Origin: Nitrospira sp.
GTDB taxonomy: Bacteria > Nitrospirota > Nitrospiria > Nitrospirales > Nitrospiraceae
Direction: 5' to 3'
Assembly (NCBI GenBank): GCA_020846195.1
Contig: JADLEJ010000040.1
Coordinates: 1 to 64,000 of the forward strand
Length of the DNA: 64,000 bases
The notes under the pieces are model-generated. The model searched no databases. It was not told the DNA's origin and saw nothing but the letters and a program-made list of their open reading frames with translations. This document shows, piece after piece, positions 52,450 to 60,667 of the stretch; positions within the stretch are counted from its first letter, which is position 1; each line of letters opens with the position of its first letter. Position numbers and translations under genes: made by a program.

Positions 52450-53058
52450 CTACCCTGCCTTCTTCTGCCCGATCTTGCTCTCGGTCCCGTTCAAGAGACG
52501 CTCAAGGTTGCCCTTGTGCTTCAGCATAATGAGGCTGCTGACGGCGACGGAGAAAAGGACAAACTCCACGGTTGGACGGGCGACCGAGGCGATCAGAGGG
52601 AAAAGACCGAAGGCGGTCAGCGCGCCGCCGGATGAATAGCGCCACAGCGCGACGGCACCGAGCCAGGCCAGGAGCAACAGCAATCCGATAGCCGGCTCCA
52701 CACCCAAGACAGAACCCAGCGCCGTCGCGACACCCTTGCCGCCTTTGAATCCAAGAAACGGCGAAAAGAGATGGCCGAGAAACGGCGCCAGGGCGACCAG
52801 CAGAATCATCCACTCCTGCTGCAGCATCTGCGTCGCCGCAAAGCCCATGACCCAGCCTTTGCCCATATCACCGATCAACGTGAGAATGCCGGCTTTCTTG
52901 CCAGAAACCCGCAAGACATTCGTGAAGCCAACGTTCTTGCTGCCGACCGTGCGCGGATCAGGCAACCCCATGGCTTTGGACACCACGATCCCAAACGGAA
53001 TCGCCCCCAGCAGATAGCCGGCCATTGCCATCAACACCCAAAGCATTTCGTTATTCAT
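52450..53058 (-). CDS. plsY: Acyl-phosphate:glycerol-3-phosphate acyltransferase
   Basis: A 202-residue inner-membrane PlsY. The three family motifs are seen: GSKNVGFTNVLRVSGKKAG (glycine/Asn-rich, residue 38 on), the KGGKGVATALGS phosphate loop near 105, and the C-terminal LKHKGNLERLLNGTESKIG. It makes lysophosphatidic acid from acyl-phosphate, the first step of phospholipid synthesis. Length is usual. A partial second copy of its 3' end lies beyond the VapBC genes. Confidence 0.93.
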   Translation of the reverse strand: MNNEMLWVLMAMAGYLLGAIPFGIVVSKAMGLPDPRTVGSKNVGFTNVLRVSGKKAGILTLIGDMGKGWVMGFAATQMLQQEWMILLVALAPFLGHLFSPFLGFKGGKGVATALGSVLGVEPAIGLLLLLAWLGAVALWRYSSGGALTAFGLFPLIASVARPTVEFVLFSVAVSSLIMLKHKGNLERLLNGTESKIGQKKAG

Positions 53059-53116
53059 AGTTCAGATATGGCGACCGGGAGAATGACAAGTGGCGAACGA
53101 ACATCGTTGAGTTCAG

Positions 53117-53241
53117 CAGGATGCTCAAAAAGCTCCTTCAGCAAGGCCGCAGCCGAGAAGGCACCGGAGGCGTAGCCTCTGGGCTACGTTGAGGACGCGT
53201 TCGAAGTGAGAACGCCGCTGGAGGACTTTTTCAGCATCCTG
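53117..53241 (+). repeat. Palindromic element, copy D
   Basis: 125 bp, ends CAGGATGCTCAAAAAG and CTTTTTCAGCATCCTG. The inner hairpin is GTAGCC-TCTG-GGCTAC, a compensated variant of copy B. It lies between plsY and pgsA, 9 bp from the pgsA stop. Confidence 0.88.
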
Positions 53242-53250
53242 CGAAGGATA

Positions 53251-53847
53251 CTACAGACCTTTGGCAACTACCTGCTTCCAAAAACTCCACACATACTGCC
53301 CGCCGGATATATAGCCCAGCACCAGCGACAGATAGAGCGTCGCGCTGCCGGCGAGATGCAAATTTCCCAGTGGAGCCAGGCTGGTGCCTTCGAGAATCAG
53401 CATCACGATGGCCACAACCTGCAAGGCCATCTTGTACTTGCCAGTCGTCTCCGCGGCGATGATGAATCCTTCACTGGCAGCGATAGCCCGTATGCCGGTC
53501 ACTCCCAATTCCCGGGCGATGATCAAAATAGCTACCAGGGCGCTGACGCGGTCCACGTTCACGAGCAGAATCAGCGCGGACAACACCAGCAGTTTGTCGG
53601 CGATGGGATCGAGCAACTTTCCGAGCTTGGTCACCTGGCCCGACCGCCTCGCGAGATACCCATCCAACATATCCGTCACGGCAGCCACGACAAACACAAT
53701 GGCGGCCATAAGCGATCGGTCCGGATCCGGCGCGACAAACAACACGACGAACACCGGAATCAACAAAATCCGGGTGAGCGTGAGCAGATTGGGGATATTC
53801 AGCGAGTCCTGCCCGATTTCCCGCCAGGCTGCCAAGACGCGATTCAT
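53251..53847 (-). CDS. pgsA: CDP-diacylglycerol-glycerol-3-phosphate 3-phosphatidyltransferase
   Basis: A 198-residue membrane enzyme from ATG 53847 (the frame extends to 53907; MNRVLAAW fits the family start). The CDP-alcohol phosphotransferase signature is complete: D59, D62-G63, A66-R67, G76, D80 and D84. It makes phosphatidylglycerol phosphate from CDP-diacylglycerol. About five helices are apparent. It lies in the lepA-plsY gene run, between element copies D and E. Confidence 0.92.
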   Translation of the reverse strand: MNRVLAAWREIGQDSLNIPNLLTLTRILLIPVFVVLFVAPDPDRSLMAAIVFVVAAVTDMLDGYLARRSGQVTKLGKLLDPIADKLLVLSALILLVNVDRVSALVAILIIARELGVTGIRAIAASEGFIIAAETTGKYKMALQVVAIVMLILEGTSLAPLGNLHLAGSATLYLSLVLGYISGGQYVWSFWKQVVAKGL

Positions 53848-53938
53848 AGCGCGCACACTCTCCCAGGCTACAGAAAACCAACTAGACACACTCAAGCTTG
53901 ATAACACTACTCATGTGGAACAACAAGATAATACTTTG

Positions 53939-54034
53939 CAGGAGGCTCAAAAAGCTCGCAATTCTCACCCTAAGAGCTGCGGTAAAGATGCATTCGATGC
54001 GAGAACGCCGCGGAGCGGCTTTTTCAGTATCCGG
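53939..54034 (+). repeat. Palindromic element, copy E (shortened)
   Basis: 96 bp, ends CAGGAGGCTCAAAAAG and CTTTTTCAGTATCCGG. GAGAACGCCGCGGAG is kept, but the central GTAC hairpin is lost. It directly abuts the stop codon of kdsD. Confidence 0.78.
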
Positions 54035-55063
54035 CTAAACGATGCCGCTCTTTAAGAGATCATGCAAATGAATGACGCCGCGGATATTCCGATCGCCTTC
54101 GACGACCACCAGCGTGGTAATGGAAAACCGTTCCATCATTTCGACCGCTTTAGCCGCCAGGTCGTCTGGGCCGATGGTCTTCGGATGGCGCGACGCTAGT
54201 TCGCGGGCCGTCGCTTTGGTGAAATCGCCGCCGCCTTGAATGAACCGCCGCAAGTCTCCATCGGTGATAATACCAGCCAGCTTCCCGGCCCGATCGCCCA
54301 CCGTCGTCATGCCGAGCTTCTTGGCAGTCATCTCCAGCATCGCCGTTGTGCCGGCCACCGTCTCCGCAACCTTGGGCAAATCGGCTCCGGCATGCATAAG
54401 GTCTTTTACCCGCACGAGCAATCGCCGTCCCAATGTACCGCCGGGATGAAACTGCGCAAAGTCTTGTTCCTTGAATCCCCGCTTCTGCAACAGCGCGACA
54501 GCCAGCGCATCGCCCAACGCCAAGGTCGCTGTCGTGCTGGCCGTCGGCGCAAGCCCCATGGGACAGGCCTCCTCCGACACCGACACATCCAACGCCACAC
54601 GGCTCTGCTTGGCTAACGTGGACGTCATCCGACCCGTCAGCCCAATAACTGGAATCCCCATCCGCTGGACATAGGGCAGGATTTGCAGCAACTCCGCGGT
54701 CTCGCCGCTATTGGAAATGGCAATGAGCGCATCGCGCCTGGCCAGCATGCCTAAATCGCCATGCACGCCTTCCGCGGGATGCAGAAAGAACGAAGAGGTT
54801 CCCGTGCTCGCCAGCGTCGCGGCAATCTTTTGTCCGATCAGCCCGGATTTGCCCATCCCGGAGACCACGACTTTGCCCTTGCACCGAGCCAGCAGATCCA
54901 CGGCGGTTTCGAACGTGCGGTCCATCCGATCGACGAGCGCCTGCACGGCGCGTGCTTCGATTTCGAGCACACGCTTGCCATCGCCCAGACTGCCCAGACT
55001 CTTGACCGTCTTAGGCGCCGGCGAAACGGACTTTTTCAGCTCCGTGGTTTTGCTGCGTCGCAT
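54035..55063 (-). CDS. kdsD: Arabinose-5-phosphate isomerase
   Basis: A 342-residue KdsD/KpsF enzyme. The SIS domain has SGMGKSG near 68-74, the SNSGET phosphate loop at 117-122 and HPAEGVHGDLG. Two CBS domains follow from about 225 (VKDLMHAGADLP; ITTLVVVEGD). It makes arabinose-5-phosphate from ribulose-5-phosphate, the first step to Kdo. The first codons overlap, in another frame, a remnant of the kdsA 3' end, so the N-terminal MRRSKTTELKK is a recent addition; the family core begins near residue 30. Start uncertain for that reason. Confidence 0.9.
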   Translation of the reverse strand: MRRSKTTELKKSVSPAPKTVKSLGSLGDGKRVLEIEARAVQALVDRMDRTFETAVDLLARCKGKVVVSGMGKSGLIGQKIAATLASTGTSSFFLHPAEGVHGDLGMLARRDALIAISNSGETAELLQILPYVQRMGIPVIGLTGRMTSTLAKQSRVALDVSVSEEACPMGLAPTASTTATLALGDALAVALLQKRGFKEQDFAQFHPGGTLGRRLLVRVKDLMHAGADLPKVAETVAGTTAMLEMTAKKLGMTTVGDRAGKLAGIITDGDLRRFIQGGGDFTKATARELASRHPKTIGPDDLAAKAVEMMERFSITTLVVVEGDRNIRGVIHLHDLLKSGIV

Positions 55064-55176
55064 ATCCGCATGATCCGCTCAAGTAACGTTTTCAATTGCT
55101 GTACCGGCACCATATTGGGACCGTCGGAAAGCGCTTGATCCCAATTGGCATGGACTTCCATGGAAAACCGATCCAT
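55036..55176 (-). pseudogene. Remnant copy of the kdsA 3' end
   Basis: A 46-codon frame (MDRFSMEVHANWDQALSDG then PNMVPVQQLKTLLERIMRIC and so on) ends in AKPRS and TGA. It matches the last 46 codons of the adjacent intact KdsA ([28 protein letters not shown]). DNA identity over about 140 bp is near 83 percent by eye, almost without gaps. It begins 8 bp after the kdsA stop and contains the kdsD start codon. Confidence 0.85.
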
Positions 55177-55183
55177 CACAAAA

Positions 55184-56011
55184 TCAGTTCCGTGGCTTTG
55201 CCGCGTCGCATATCCGCATGACCCGCTCGAGCAAGGATTTCAGTTGATGTAACGGCACCATATTGGGACCATCGGAAAGCGCCTCGTCCGGATTGGGATG
55301 CACTTCCATGAAAAACCCGTCCACGCCCGCGCCGGCTGCCGCGCAAGCCAGAGGCTCGACGAACTCGCGCTGGCCGCTGGACTTCGTGCCGCCGCCGCCG
55401 GGCAGCTGCACGCTATGGGTGGCGTCGAACACGACGGGATAGCCGAAGCTGCGCATGATGGGAAACGACCGCATATCGACGACAAGATTGTTGTAGCCGA
55501 ACGACGAGCCGCGCTCCGTCAGCACAATGCGCTGGTTCCCACACTCTTCCACTTTCTTCACTGCATTGGCCATTTCAGGCGGAGACAGAAACTGGCCCTT
55601 CTTCACATTCACCACCTTGCCGGTCTTGGCCGCGGCGATGAGCAAATCGGTCTGACGACAGAGAAACGCCGGGATCTGCAACACATCGACCACTTTCCCC
55701 GCTTCCGTCGCCTGCTCTTCCGTATGGACATCGGTCAGGATCGGAAGGCCTAGCTGCGCCTTCACCTTCTTGAGCACGCCCAACCCCTCTTCGAGGCCAG
55801 GGCCGCGATACGACTTAATGGAAGTCCGGTTGGCCTTGTCGAATGAAGACTTGAAGACATAGGGAATGCCAAGCGACTTGGCGATCTCCGCGATCTTCCC
55901 AGCTGTATCCAACACCAGCTGCTCGCTCTCGATCACACAGGGACCGGCTATCAGGAACGGGCGATTTCCCGCGCCGACTTTGAAGGAACCAATTGAAACT
56001 TCATGTGCCAT
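55184..56011 (-). CDS. kdsA: 3-deoxy-D-manno-octulosonate 8-phosphate synthase
   Basis: A 275-residue KdsA. Motifs: [11 protein letters not shown] (substrate loop), [20 protein letters not shown] and the DVHTEEQA strand, with [17 protein letters not shown] near the C-terminus. It condenses phosphoenolpyruvate with arabinose-5-phosphate. The cysteine of metal-dependent forms is present (GPCVIE), but the class cannot be told safely. It lies between pyrG and kdsD in the lepA-plsY run. Confidence 0.95.
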   Translation of the reverse strand: MAHEVSIGSFKVGAGNRPFLIAGPCVIESEQLVLDTAGKIAEIAKSLGIPYVFKSSFDKANRTSIKSYRGPGLEEGLGVLKKVKAQLGLPILTDVHTEEQATEAGKVVDVLQIPAFLCRQTDLLIAAAKTGKVVNVKKGQFLSPPEMANAVKKVEECGNQRIVLTERGSSFGYNNLVVDMRSFPIMRSFGYPVVFDATHSVQLPGGGGTKSSGQREFVEPLACAAAGAGVDGFFMEVHPNPDEALSDGPNMVPLHQLKSLLERVMRICDAAKPRN

Positions 56012-56030
56012 GCGTTCAGATCCGTTTCAT

Positions 56031-56205
56031 CTGAGATGTTCAAACCGGCTTTACTTTCTCACCCACCCAACCCTGGAGGCGCCGAGACGCCTCCTTTTCC
56101 CAGACAAGGCCGCAGGCAAATCGAAACCGGAGGCGTACCCGTGGGGGTACGTTGAGGATTTCGATTTGCCGAGAACGCCGCTGGAAGTCGGTTTCAACAT
56201 CTCAG
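56031..56205 (+). repeat. Palindromic element, copy F (with internal insertion)
   Basis: 175 bp, ends CTGAGATGTTCAAACCG and CGGTTTCAACATCTCAG. The arms GGCAAATCGAAA and TTTCGATTTGCC pair fully, and the tip is GTACCC-GTGG-GGGTAC. An extra ~50 bp in the left part holds a small hairpin. It directly abuts the pyrG stop codon. Confidence 0.85.
56075..56098 (+). terminator. Terminator-like hairpin inside copy F
   Basis: GGAGGCG-ccgaga-CGCCTCC followed by TTTT. The T-run fits plus-strand transcription, yet all neighbouring genes are on the minus strand. It belongs to the insertion inside the palindromic element. Confidence 0.4.
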
Positions 56206-57807
56206 TTAGTGGCCTAACTTCTTGCGTAATGCCGCGCCGACAAATCCGCTGAACAACGGATGCGGATGCGGCGGACGCGAACGATATTCCGGATGGAACT
56301 GCGTCGCGAGGAACCAAGGGTGATCCTTGAGTTCGACGATCTCAACCAGCCGCCCGTCCGGCGACAGGCCGCTCAGCACCAGCCCCTTCGCCGCCAGCTG
56401 CTCGCGATAGGCGTTGTTGAATTCATACCGGTGCCGATGCCGCTCGCCGATCTCGTTCACCCCGTACATCTTCTGCGCCAGCGTCCCCTCTCCGAGCTTG
56501 CACAGATAGGAGCCGAGCCGCATAGTCCCGCCCTTGTCGCTCACGGACTGCTGATCGGACATCAAATGAATGACGGGATACGGCGAACGCTCATCGAACT
56601 CCGAACTGTTGGCTCCTGCCATACCCGCCACGTTCCGCGCAAACTCGATGGTGGCGCATTGCATCCCCAGGCACAATCCAAGGAACGGCACTTCTCGTTC
56701 TCGCGCATACTTGATGGTGAGAATCTTGCCTTCGACGCCTCGCGTCCCGAACCCGCCGGGAATCAAAATTCCGTCGGCCTCGCGCAGGATCCGTTCAGTC
56801 CCCTGGCGCTCGACGTCCTCGGACTCGATCCAGGTGATATTGACCTTTGTCTCATGGTCGATCCCGCCATGCACCAGCGACTCGGCCAGACTCTTGTAAC
56901 ATTCCTTCAGTCCCGCGTATTTCCCGACCAGCGCGACGGAGATCTCATGCTTCGGATGCTTGATCTTCTGCACCATCGCATCCCACTCGCGCAGATTGGG
57001 CGGGCCGGTCTCGATGTGCAACTGCCGAACGATCAACTCATCCAGGCCCTCCTTCCGGAAGACCAGCGGCACTTCGTAGATCGTCTCGACATCCTTGGCG
57101 GTGATGACGGCGTCCTTCTCGACGTTGCAGAACATCGCGATTTTGCCCTTCATCTCCGGCGGAATGTAGCGGTCGGTACGGCACAATAAAATATGCGGCT
57201 GAATCCCGATCTCGCGCAGCTTGTTCACCGAATGCTGCGTGGGCTTGGTCTTCAATTCACCGGCTGCGCCGATGTAGGGCACCAGCGTCAGATGGACGTA
57301 CAACACATTGTCGCGGCCGACATCGTAGGGCATCTGGCGGATGGCTTCGAGAAACGGCAGGCTTTCGATGTCGCCGACAGTCCCGCCGATCTCGACAATC
57401 GTGACATCAATCCCTTGCGAGATCCGCATGATGCATTGCTTGATTTCGTCGGTGATGTGCGGCACGACCTGGACGGTGCCGCCCAGATAGTCGCCCCGGC
57501 GCTCTTTCGTGATGACGGAATTGTAAATCCGCCCAGTCGTATAGTTGCTTTCCTTCGTCAGCGATAACGACGTGAACCGCTCGTAATGCCCCAGGTCGAG
57601 ATCCGTCTCGGCGCCGTCTTCGGTAACAAACACTTCGCCATGTTGATAGGGATTCATCGTGCCTGGATCGACATTGATGTACGGGTCGAGCTTCAAGAAC
57701 GTGATCTTGAGCCCGCGGCTCTCCAAGAGATTGCCGATCGATGCCGAGGCCAATCCCTTCCCCAGCGACGAGACCACTCCGCCTGTCACAAAAATAAACT
57801 TGCTCAT
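56206..57807 (-). CDS. pyrG: CTP synthase
   Basis: A 533-residue CTP synthase. The synthetase domain begins [16 protein letters not shown] and has the metal/UTP loop [20 protein letters not shown]. The glutamine amidotransferase domain has [11 protein letters not shown], the nucleophile Cys in [11 protein letters not shown] and the His/Glu pair in [12 protein letters not shown]. It supplies CTP, used by KdsB and PgsA pathways nearby. Start ATG 57807 fits the family; an extra in-frame ATG is at 57819. A decayed copy of the first 30 codons lies directly upstream. Confidence 0.96.
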   Translation of the reverse strand: MSKFIFVTGGVVSSLGKGLASASIGNLLESRGLKITFLKLDPYINVDPGTMNPYQHGEVFVTEDGAETDLDLGHYERFTSLSLTKESNYTTGRIYNSVITKERRGDYLGGTVQVVPHITDEIKQCIMRISQGIDVTIVEIGGTVGDIESLPFLEAIRQMPYDVGRDNVLYVHLTLVPYIGAAGELKTKPTQHSVNKLREIGIQPHILLCRTDRYIPPEMKGKIAMFCNVEKDAVITAKDVETIYEVPLVFRKEGLDELIVRQLHIETGPPNLREWDAMVQKIKHPKHEISVALVGKYAGLKECYKSLAESLVHGGIDHETKVNITWIESEDVERQGTERILREADGILIPGGFGTRGVEGKILTIKYAREREVPFLGLCLGMQCATIEFARNVAGMAGANSSEFDERSPYPVIHLMSDQQSVSDKGGTMRLGSYLCKLGEGTLAQKMYGVNEIGERHRHRYEFNNAYREQLAAKGLVLSGLSPDGRLVEIVELKDHPWFLATQFHPEYRSRPPHPHPLFSGFVGAALRKKLGH

Positions 57808-57819
57808 GGCTGCCCCCAT

Positions 57820-57911
57820 GAATTGCCGATCGAGGCCGAGGCCAAGTCATTCTCCGGCAACGACACCACCCCGCCCGTCAGAAAAATGAACTTGCTCATG
57901 GCTGCCCCCAT
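57820..57911 (-). pseudogene. Remnant copy of the pyrG 5' end
   Basis: The frame reads [20 protein letters not shown], then [15 protein letters not shown] and a TGA that overlaps the true pyrG leader. Intact PyrG starts [20 protein letters not shown], then [10 protein letters not shown]. About 84 percent of 90 bases agree. Its ATG overlaps the kdsB stop, so it keeps the older kdsB-pyrG junction. Confidence 0.82.
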
Positions 57912-58711
57912 CATCGGCTCGGCGCGGTCCGGTTAAGGTTGAGCTCCCGCTTCAGGGATTCGTATTGCCGCAACTGTTCTTCGGCTCCCGGAACATCTTC
58001 CGGGGTATCGATGCGCAACGAGGCATGCGGCGTATCCCACACGCGGACGCGGACCCCGTTTTCAAGCGCGCGCAACTGCTCCAGCTTTTCCGCATCCTCC
58101 AGCGCGCCCGTCTGCATCGCGGCAAAACGCAGGAGGGTCTCTTTCGTATAGATGTAGACCCCGAGGTGAATGTAATGCAGCCCGCTCACGACGCGCCGGT
58201 CCGGATCGTCGCGCACCAACGGAATAGGCGCGCGCGAAAAATAGAGCGCATAGCCGTTGCTATCCGTCACCACTTTGACAATCGCCGGATTCTGGAGATC
58301 GTCGGTCGCATCCATCTTGCGCTTCAACGTGCCCATTTCAGCGCCGCTTTGGAGAAACGGGTCAATGAGGTCCGACAACAGCTCGGAATTCAACGGAACT
58401 TCATCGCCTTGCAAATCGACGAAACAGTCCCCCGCGAACATCCGCGCCACAGCCGCCACACGATCAGTTCCTGTCCGGTATTCGCCGCCCATCATGATAG
58501 CCCGGCCGCCAAACTGCTCCACCGCGCGCTTGATCCGCTCATCGTCCGTCGCCACCAAGACGTCGGTCACGGAGCGGCAGGCCCGCGCCTGCTCGTACAC
58601 ATGCTGAATCATCGGCTTGCCGGCCAGCTGCACCAGTGGCTTGCCGGGAAATCTCGACGACCCGTAGCGGGCTGGAATGACGACGGTCACAGAGGACAAG
58701 GCTTTAGCCAT
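57911..58711 (-). CDS. kdsB: CMP-Kdo synthetase (3-deoxy-manno-octulosonate cytidylyltransferase)
   Basis: A 266-residue KdsB from ATG 58711 (an extension to 58822 lies within hldE). Signature parts: IPARYGSSRFPGKPLVQLAG (nucleotide loop), VATDDERI, FVDLQGDEVPL and the SRAPIP strand. It joins CTP with Kdo, the activated sugar for lipid A core assembly. The start overlaps the hldE stop by 8 bp. The stop overlaps the remnant pyrG start. Confidence 0.95.
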   Translation of the reverse strand: MAKALSSVTVVIPARYGSSRFPGKPLVQLAGKPMIQHVYEQARACRSVTDVLVATDDERIKRAVEQFGGRAIMMGGEYRTGTDRVAAVARMFAGDCFVDLQGDEVPLNSELLSDLIDPFLQSGAEMGTLKRKMDATDDLQNPAIVKVVTDSNGYALYFSRAPIPLVRDDPDRRVVSGLHYIHLGVYIYTKETLLRFAAMQTGALEDAEKLEQLRALENGVRVRVWDTPHASLRIDTPEDVPGAEEQLRQYESLKRELNLNRTAPSR

Positions 58712-59714
58712 TGCCAACCGCCTCCAACAGCTGCTTGGGCGAGACGGTGGCTGTTCCCACCATGCCGACGACAATCCCCGCCGCATGATTGGCCAGCGTC
58801 GCGGCTTCCCGCATGCTCGCACCGGTCGCCAGCGCCAAGGCCAGGGTGCCGATGACCGTATCGCCAGCCCCCGTCACATCATAGACCTGCCGGGCCTGCG
58901 TCGGAAGATGCCAGGGCGCGCCCTCGCCCTCATACAAACTCATCCCTTTTTCACCGCGCGTGATCAGCACCGACTGGCATCCCAGCCGCTGGCGGATCAC
59001 GGCGCCGCCTTGATTGATGGTCCGATCATCGTCGCCATGCAGACCAGCGGCCTGCGTGGCCTCCAGATGGTTTGGCGTCATCACCGTCACGCCCTTGTAA
59101 TACCCGAAATGCTCGACCTTCGGATCGACGACGATGGGGATCTTGCGCAAGGCCGCCATCCGCGTCAGTTCCGCCATCAATGCCGCCGACACGACGCCCT
59201 TCGCGTAATCCGATACGACCAGGCAGGACAACTCGCGAATCCGCGACTCGACGTAGCGCAGCAGCCGTTTCTGAAGCGTTCCTTTCAGTTCCTGCCGGCC
59301 CTCCATATCGTATCGCACGATCTGCTGATTATGAGCAATCACCCGGCTCTTCCTGGTGGTCGGGCGATCCTGATCGATAATTACCCCGCCACGGCCGGAA
59401 CGCGCCTTGCTCAACTCTTTCAGCAGCAACCGCCCGCTCTCGTCGGCGCCGATCACCCCGCACAGGTCCGCTTTCCCGCCAAGCGCCAGAATATTATTGA
59501 AGACGTTGGCTGCGCCGCCCAATCGCAGCGTCTCCGACTCGACATGCACGACCGGCACCGGCGCCTCGGGAGAAATCCGGCTCACCCGCCCCATCACATA
59601 GTGGTCGAGAATTAAGTCCCCGATCACCAGCAGGCTGGCTTGAGGAAACCGCTGGAGATATTGGCGAAGCGCTTTCTGCGAGACAGCCTGCGGCTGTGTG
59701 GTCTGCGGAGCCAT
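58704..59714 (-). CDS. hldE: D-glycero-beta-D-manno-heptose-7-phosphate kinase domain protein
   Basis: A 336-residue PfkB/ribokinase-fold enzyme. It has GGAANVFNNILALGGKADLC near residue 65 and GAGDTVIGTLALALA near 275 (PfkB signature 2 with the catalytic Asp). Only the kinase half of HldE is present; the adenylyltransferase half (HldE C-terminal domain) is absent, so a separate gene elsewhere must provide it, and the protein could equally be named RfaE1/HldA. It phosphorylates heptose-7-phosphate for ADP-heptose. It is coupled to kdsB by an 8-bp overlap. Confidence 0.88.
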   Translation of the reverse strand: MAPQTTQPQAVSQKALRQYLQRFPQASLLVIGDLILDHYVMGRVSRISPEAPVPVVHVESETLRLGGAANVFNNILALGGKADLCGVIGADESGRLLLKELSKARSGRGGVIIDQDRPTTRKSRVIAHNQQIVRYDMEGRQELKGTLQKRLLRYVESRIRELSCLVVSDYAKGVVSAALMAELTRMAALRKIPIVVDPKVEHFGYYKGVTVMTPNHLEATQAAGLHGDDDRTINQGGAVIRQRLGCQSVLITRGEKGMSLYEGEGAPWHLPTQARQVYDVTGAGDTVIGTLALALATGASMREAATLANHAAGIVVGMVGTATVSPKQLLEAVGNG

Positions 59715-59740
59715 GACGTGTGCGCCCTTCTATTGGCAGA

Positions 59741-59800
59741 TCGTTGAATGGCCTTGCCGAATCGATTCCGACAGCCTGTCACTCGGACACTGCCAGCGCT
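59741..59800 (-). pseudogene. Second, more decayed remnant of the lepB 3' end
   Basis: The minus strand around TTCGGCAAGGCCATTCAA resembles the lepB end TTCGGCAAAGCGATTCAA, with GAGTG and similar pieces at the matching distances. The stop codon is changed. Similarity is weaker than in the copy at 59804. Confidence 0.5.
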
Positions 59801-59803
59801 CGT

Positions 59804-59870
59804 TTACTGAATCGCTTTACCGAACCGGTCCCGTTGAACCCATTTCAGATCCATTGCCCGTGCCGCTCAT
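59804..59870 (-). pseudogene. Remnant copy of the lepB 3' end
   Basis: GACCGGTTCGGTAAAGCGAT and the following TCAGTAA match the lepB end GACCGGTTCGGCAAAGCGAT TCAATAA. AGCGGC-(A/C)-GGGC lies at the same distance upstream. Small indels break the frame. About 80 percent of 65 bases agree. Confidence 0.72.
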
Positions 59871-59908
59871 GGCACTGGATAGGCTTGCAACCAGACTCCG
59901 GCCGACTG

Positions 59909-60667
59909 TTATTGAATCGCTTTGCCGAACCGGTCCCACCGGACCCACTCGGTCCATTGGCCCTGGCCGCTCCATGACCAGTAGATTCTGAACGCCTTCC
60001 CGCGGATTTTCTCCTCCCGCACATAGCCCCAGAACCGGCTGTCGAGGCTCTGATCGCGATTGTCGCCCATGACGAAATAGGATTCTTCGGGCACGGTCAC
60101 CGGACCGAAATTGTCGCGGGGATTGATCGTGCTGTCGATGATACCAGGATCGATGCGTTGTGTGAACGCCCGGTCGTCGAGCAGCTGGCCGTTGACGAAA
60201 ATCTGCTTGTTGCGGATCTGCACCGTGTCGCCGGGCGTGCCGACGATGCGTTTGATGAAATCCTTTTCTTCATCTTCCGGAAAGCGAAAGACGATGACAT
60301 CGCCCCGCTGGGGCTTGCCGAACGGCATCACATTGGAAGACGTGTAGCAATTCACCGGCGGAAAGTTCCATTGCAGCTTGCAGTCGGTCGGCCATTGCAC
60401 CCCATAGGACAACTTGCTGACGAGAATGTGATCGCCGACCAGCAGCGTGGGAATCATCGACCCGGACGGAATCTTGAACGCCTGCACGACAAAAACCCGG
60501 ATGGCAAAGGCCAGCAGCATCGCGACCACAATCGCTTCGGCATATTCCCGGACAATAGACTTTCCGCTCGGACGAGCGGCCTCGGGCACAGACGTCTCGG
60601 CTGGGACTGCGTCCGGGGCAACCCCGGATACATTCTCAAGATTGGGCGGAGTCGGCTCGCTGCTCAT
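59909..60667 (-). CDS. lepB: Signal peptidase I
   Basis: A 252-residue signal peptidase. One N-terminal membrane helix (about 43-63) is followed by the catalytic Ser70 ([10 protein letters not shown]), the general-base Lys139 ([11 protein letters not shown]) and box [17 protein letters not shown]. It removes signal peptides on the outer side of the inner membrane. An N-terminal Pro/Glu-rich 40 residues is cytoplasmic. The start overlaps the lepA stop (ATGA, 60664-60667), the usual lepA-lepB coupling. Two decayed copies of its 3' end follow. Confidence 0.95.
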   Translation of the reverse strand: MSSEPTPPNLENVSGVAPDAVPAETSVPEAARPSGKSIVREYAEAIVVAMLLAFAIRVFVVQAFKIPSGSMIPTLLVGDHILVSKLSYGVQWPTDCKLQWNFPPVNCYTSSNVMPFGKPQRGDVIVFRFPEDEEKDFIKRIVGTPGDTVQIRNKQIFVNGQLLDDRAFTQRIDPGIIDSTINPRDNFGPVTVPEESYFVMGDNRDQSLDSRFWGYVREEKIRGKAFRIYWSWSGQGQWTEWVRWDRFGKAIQ

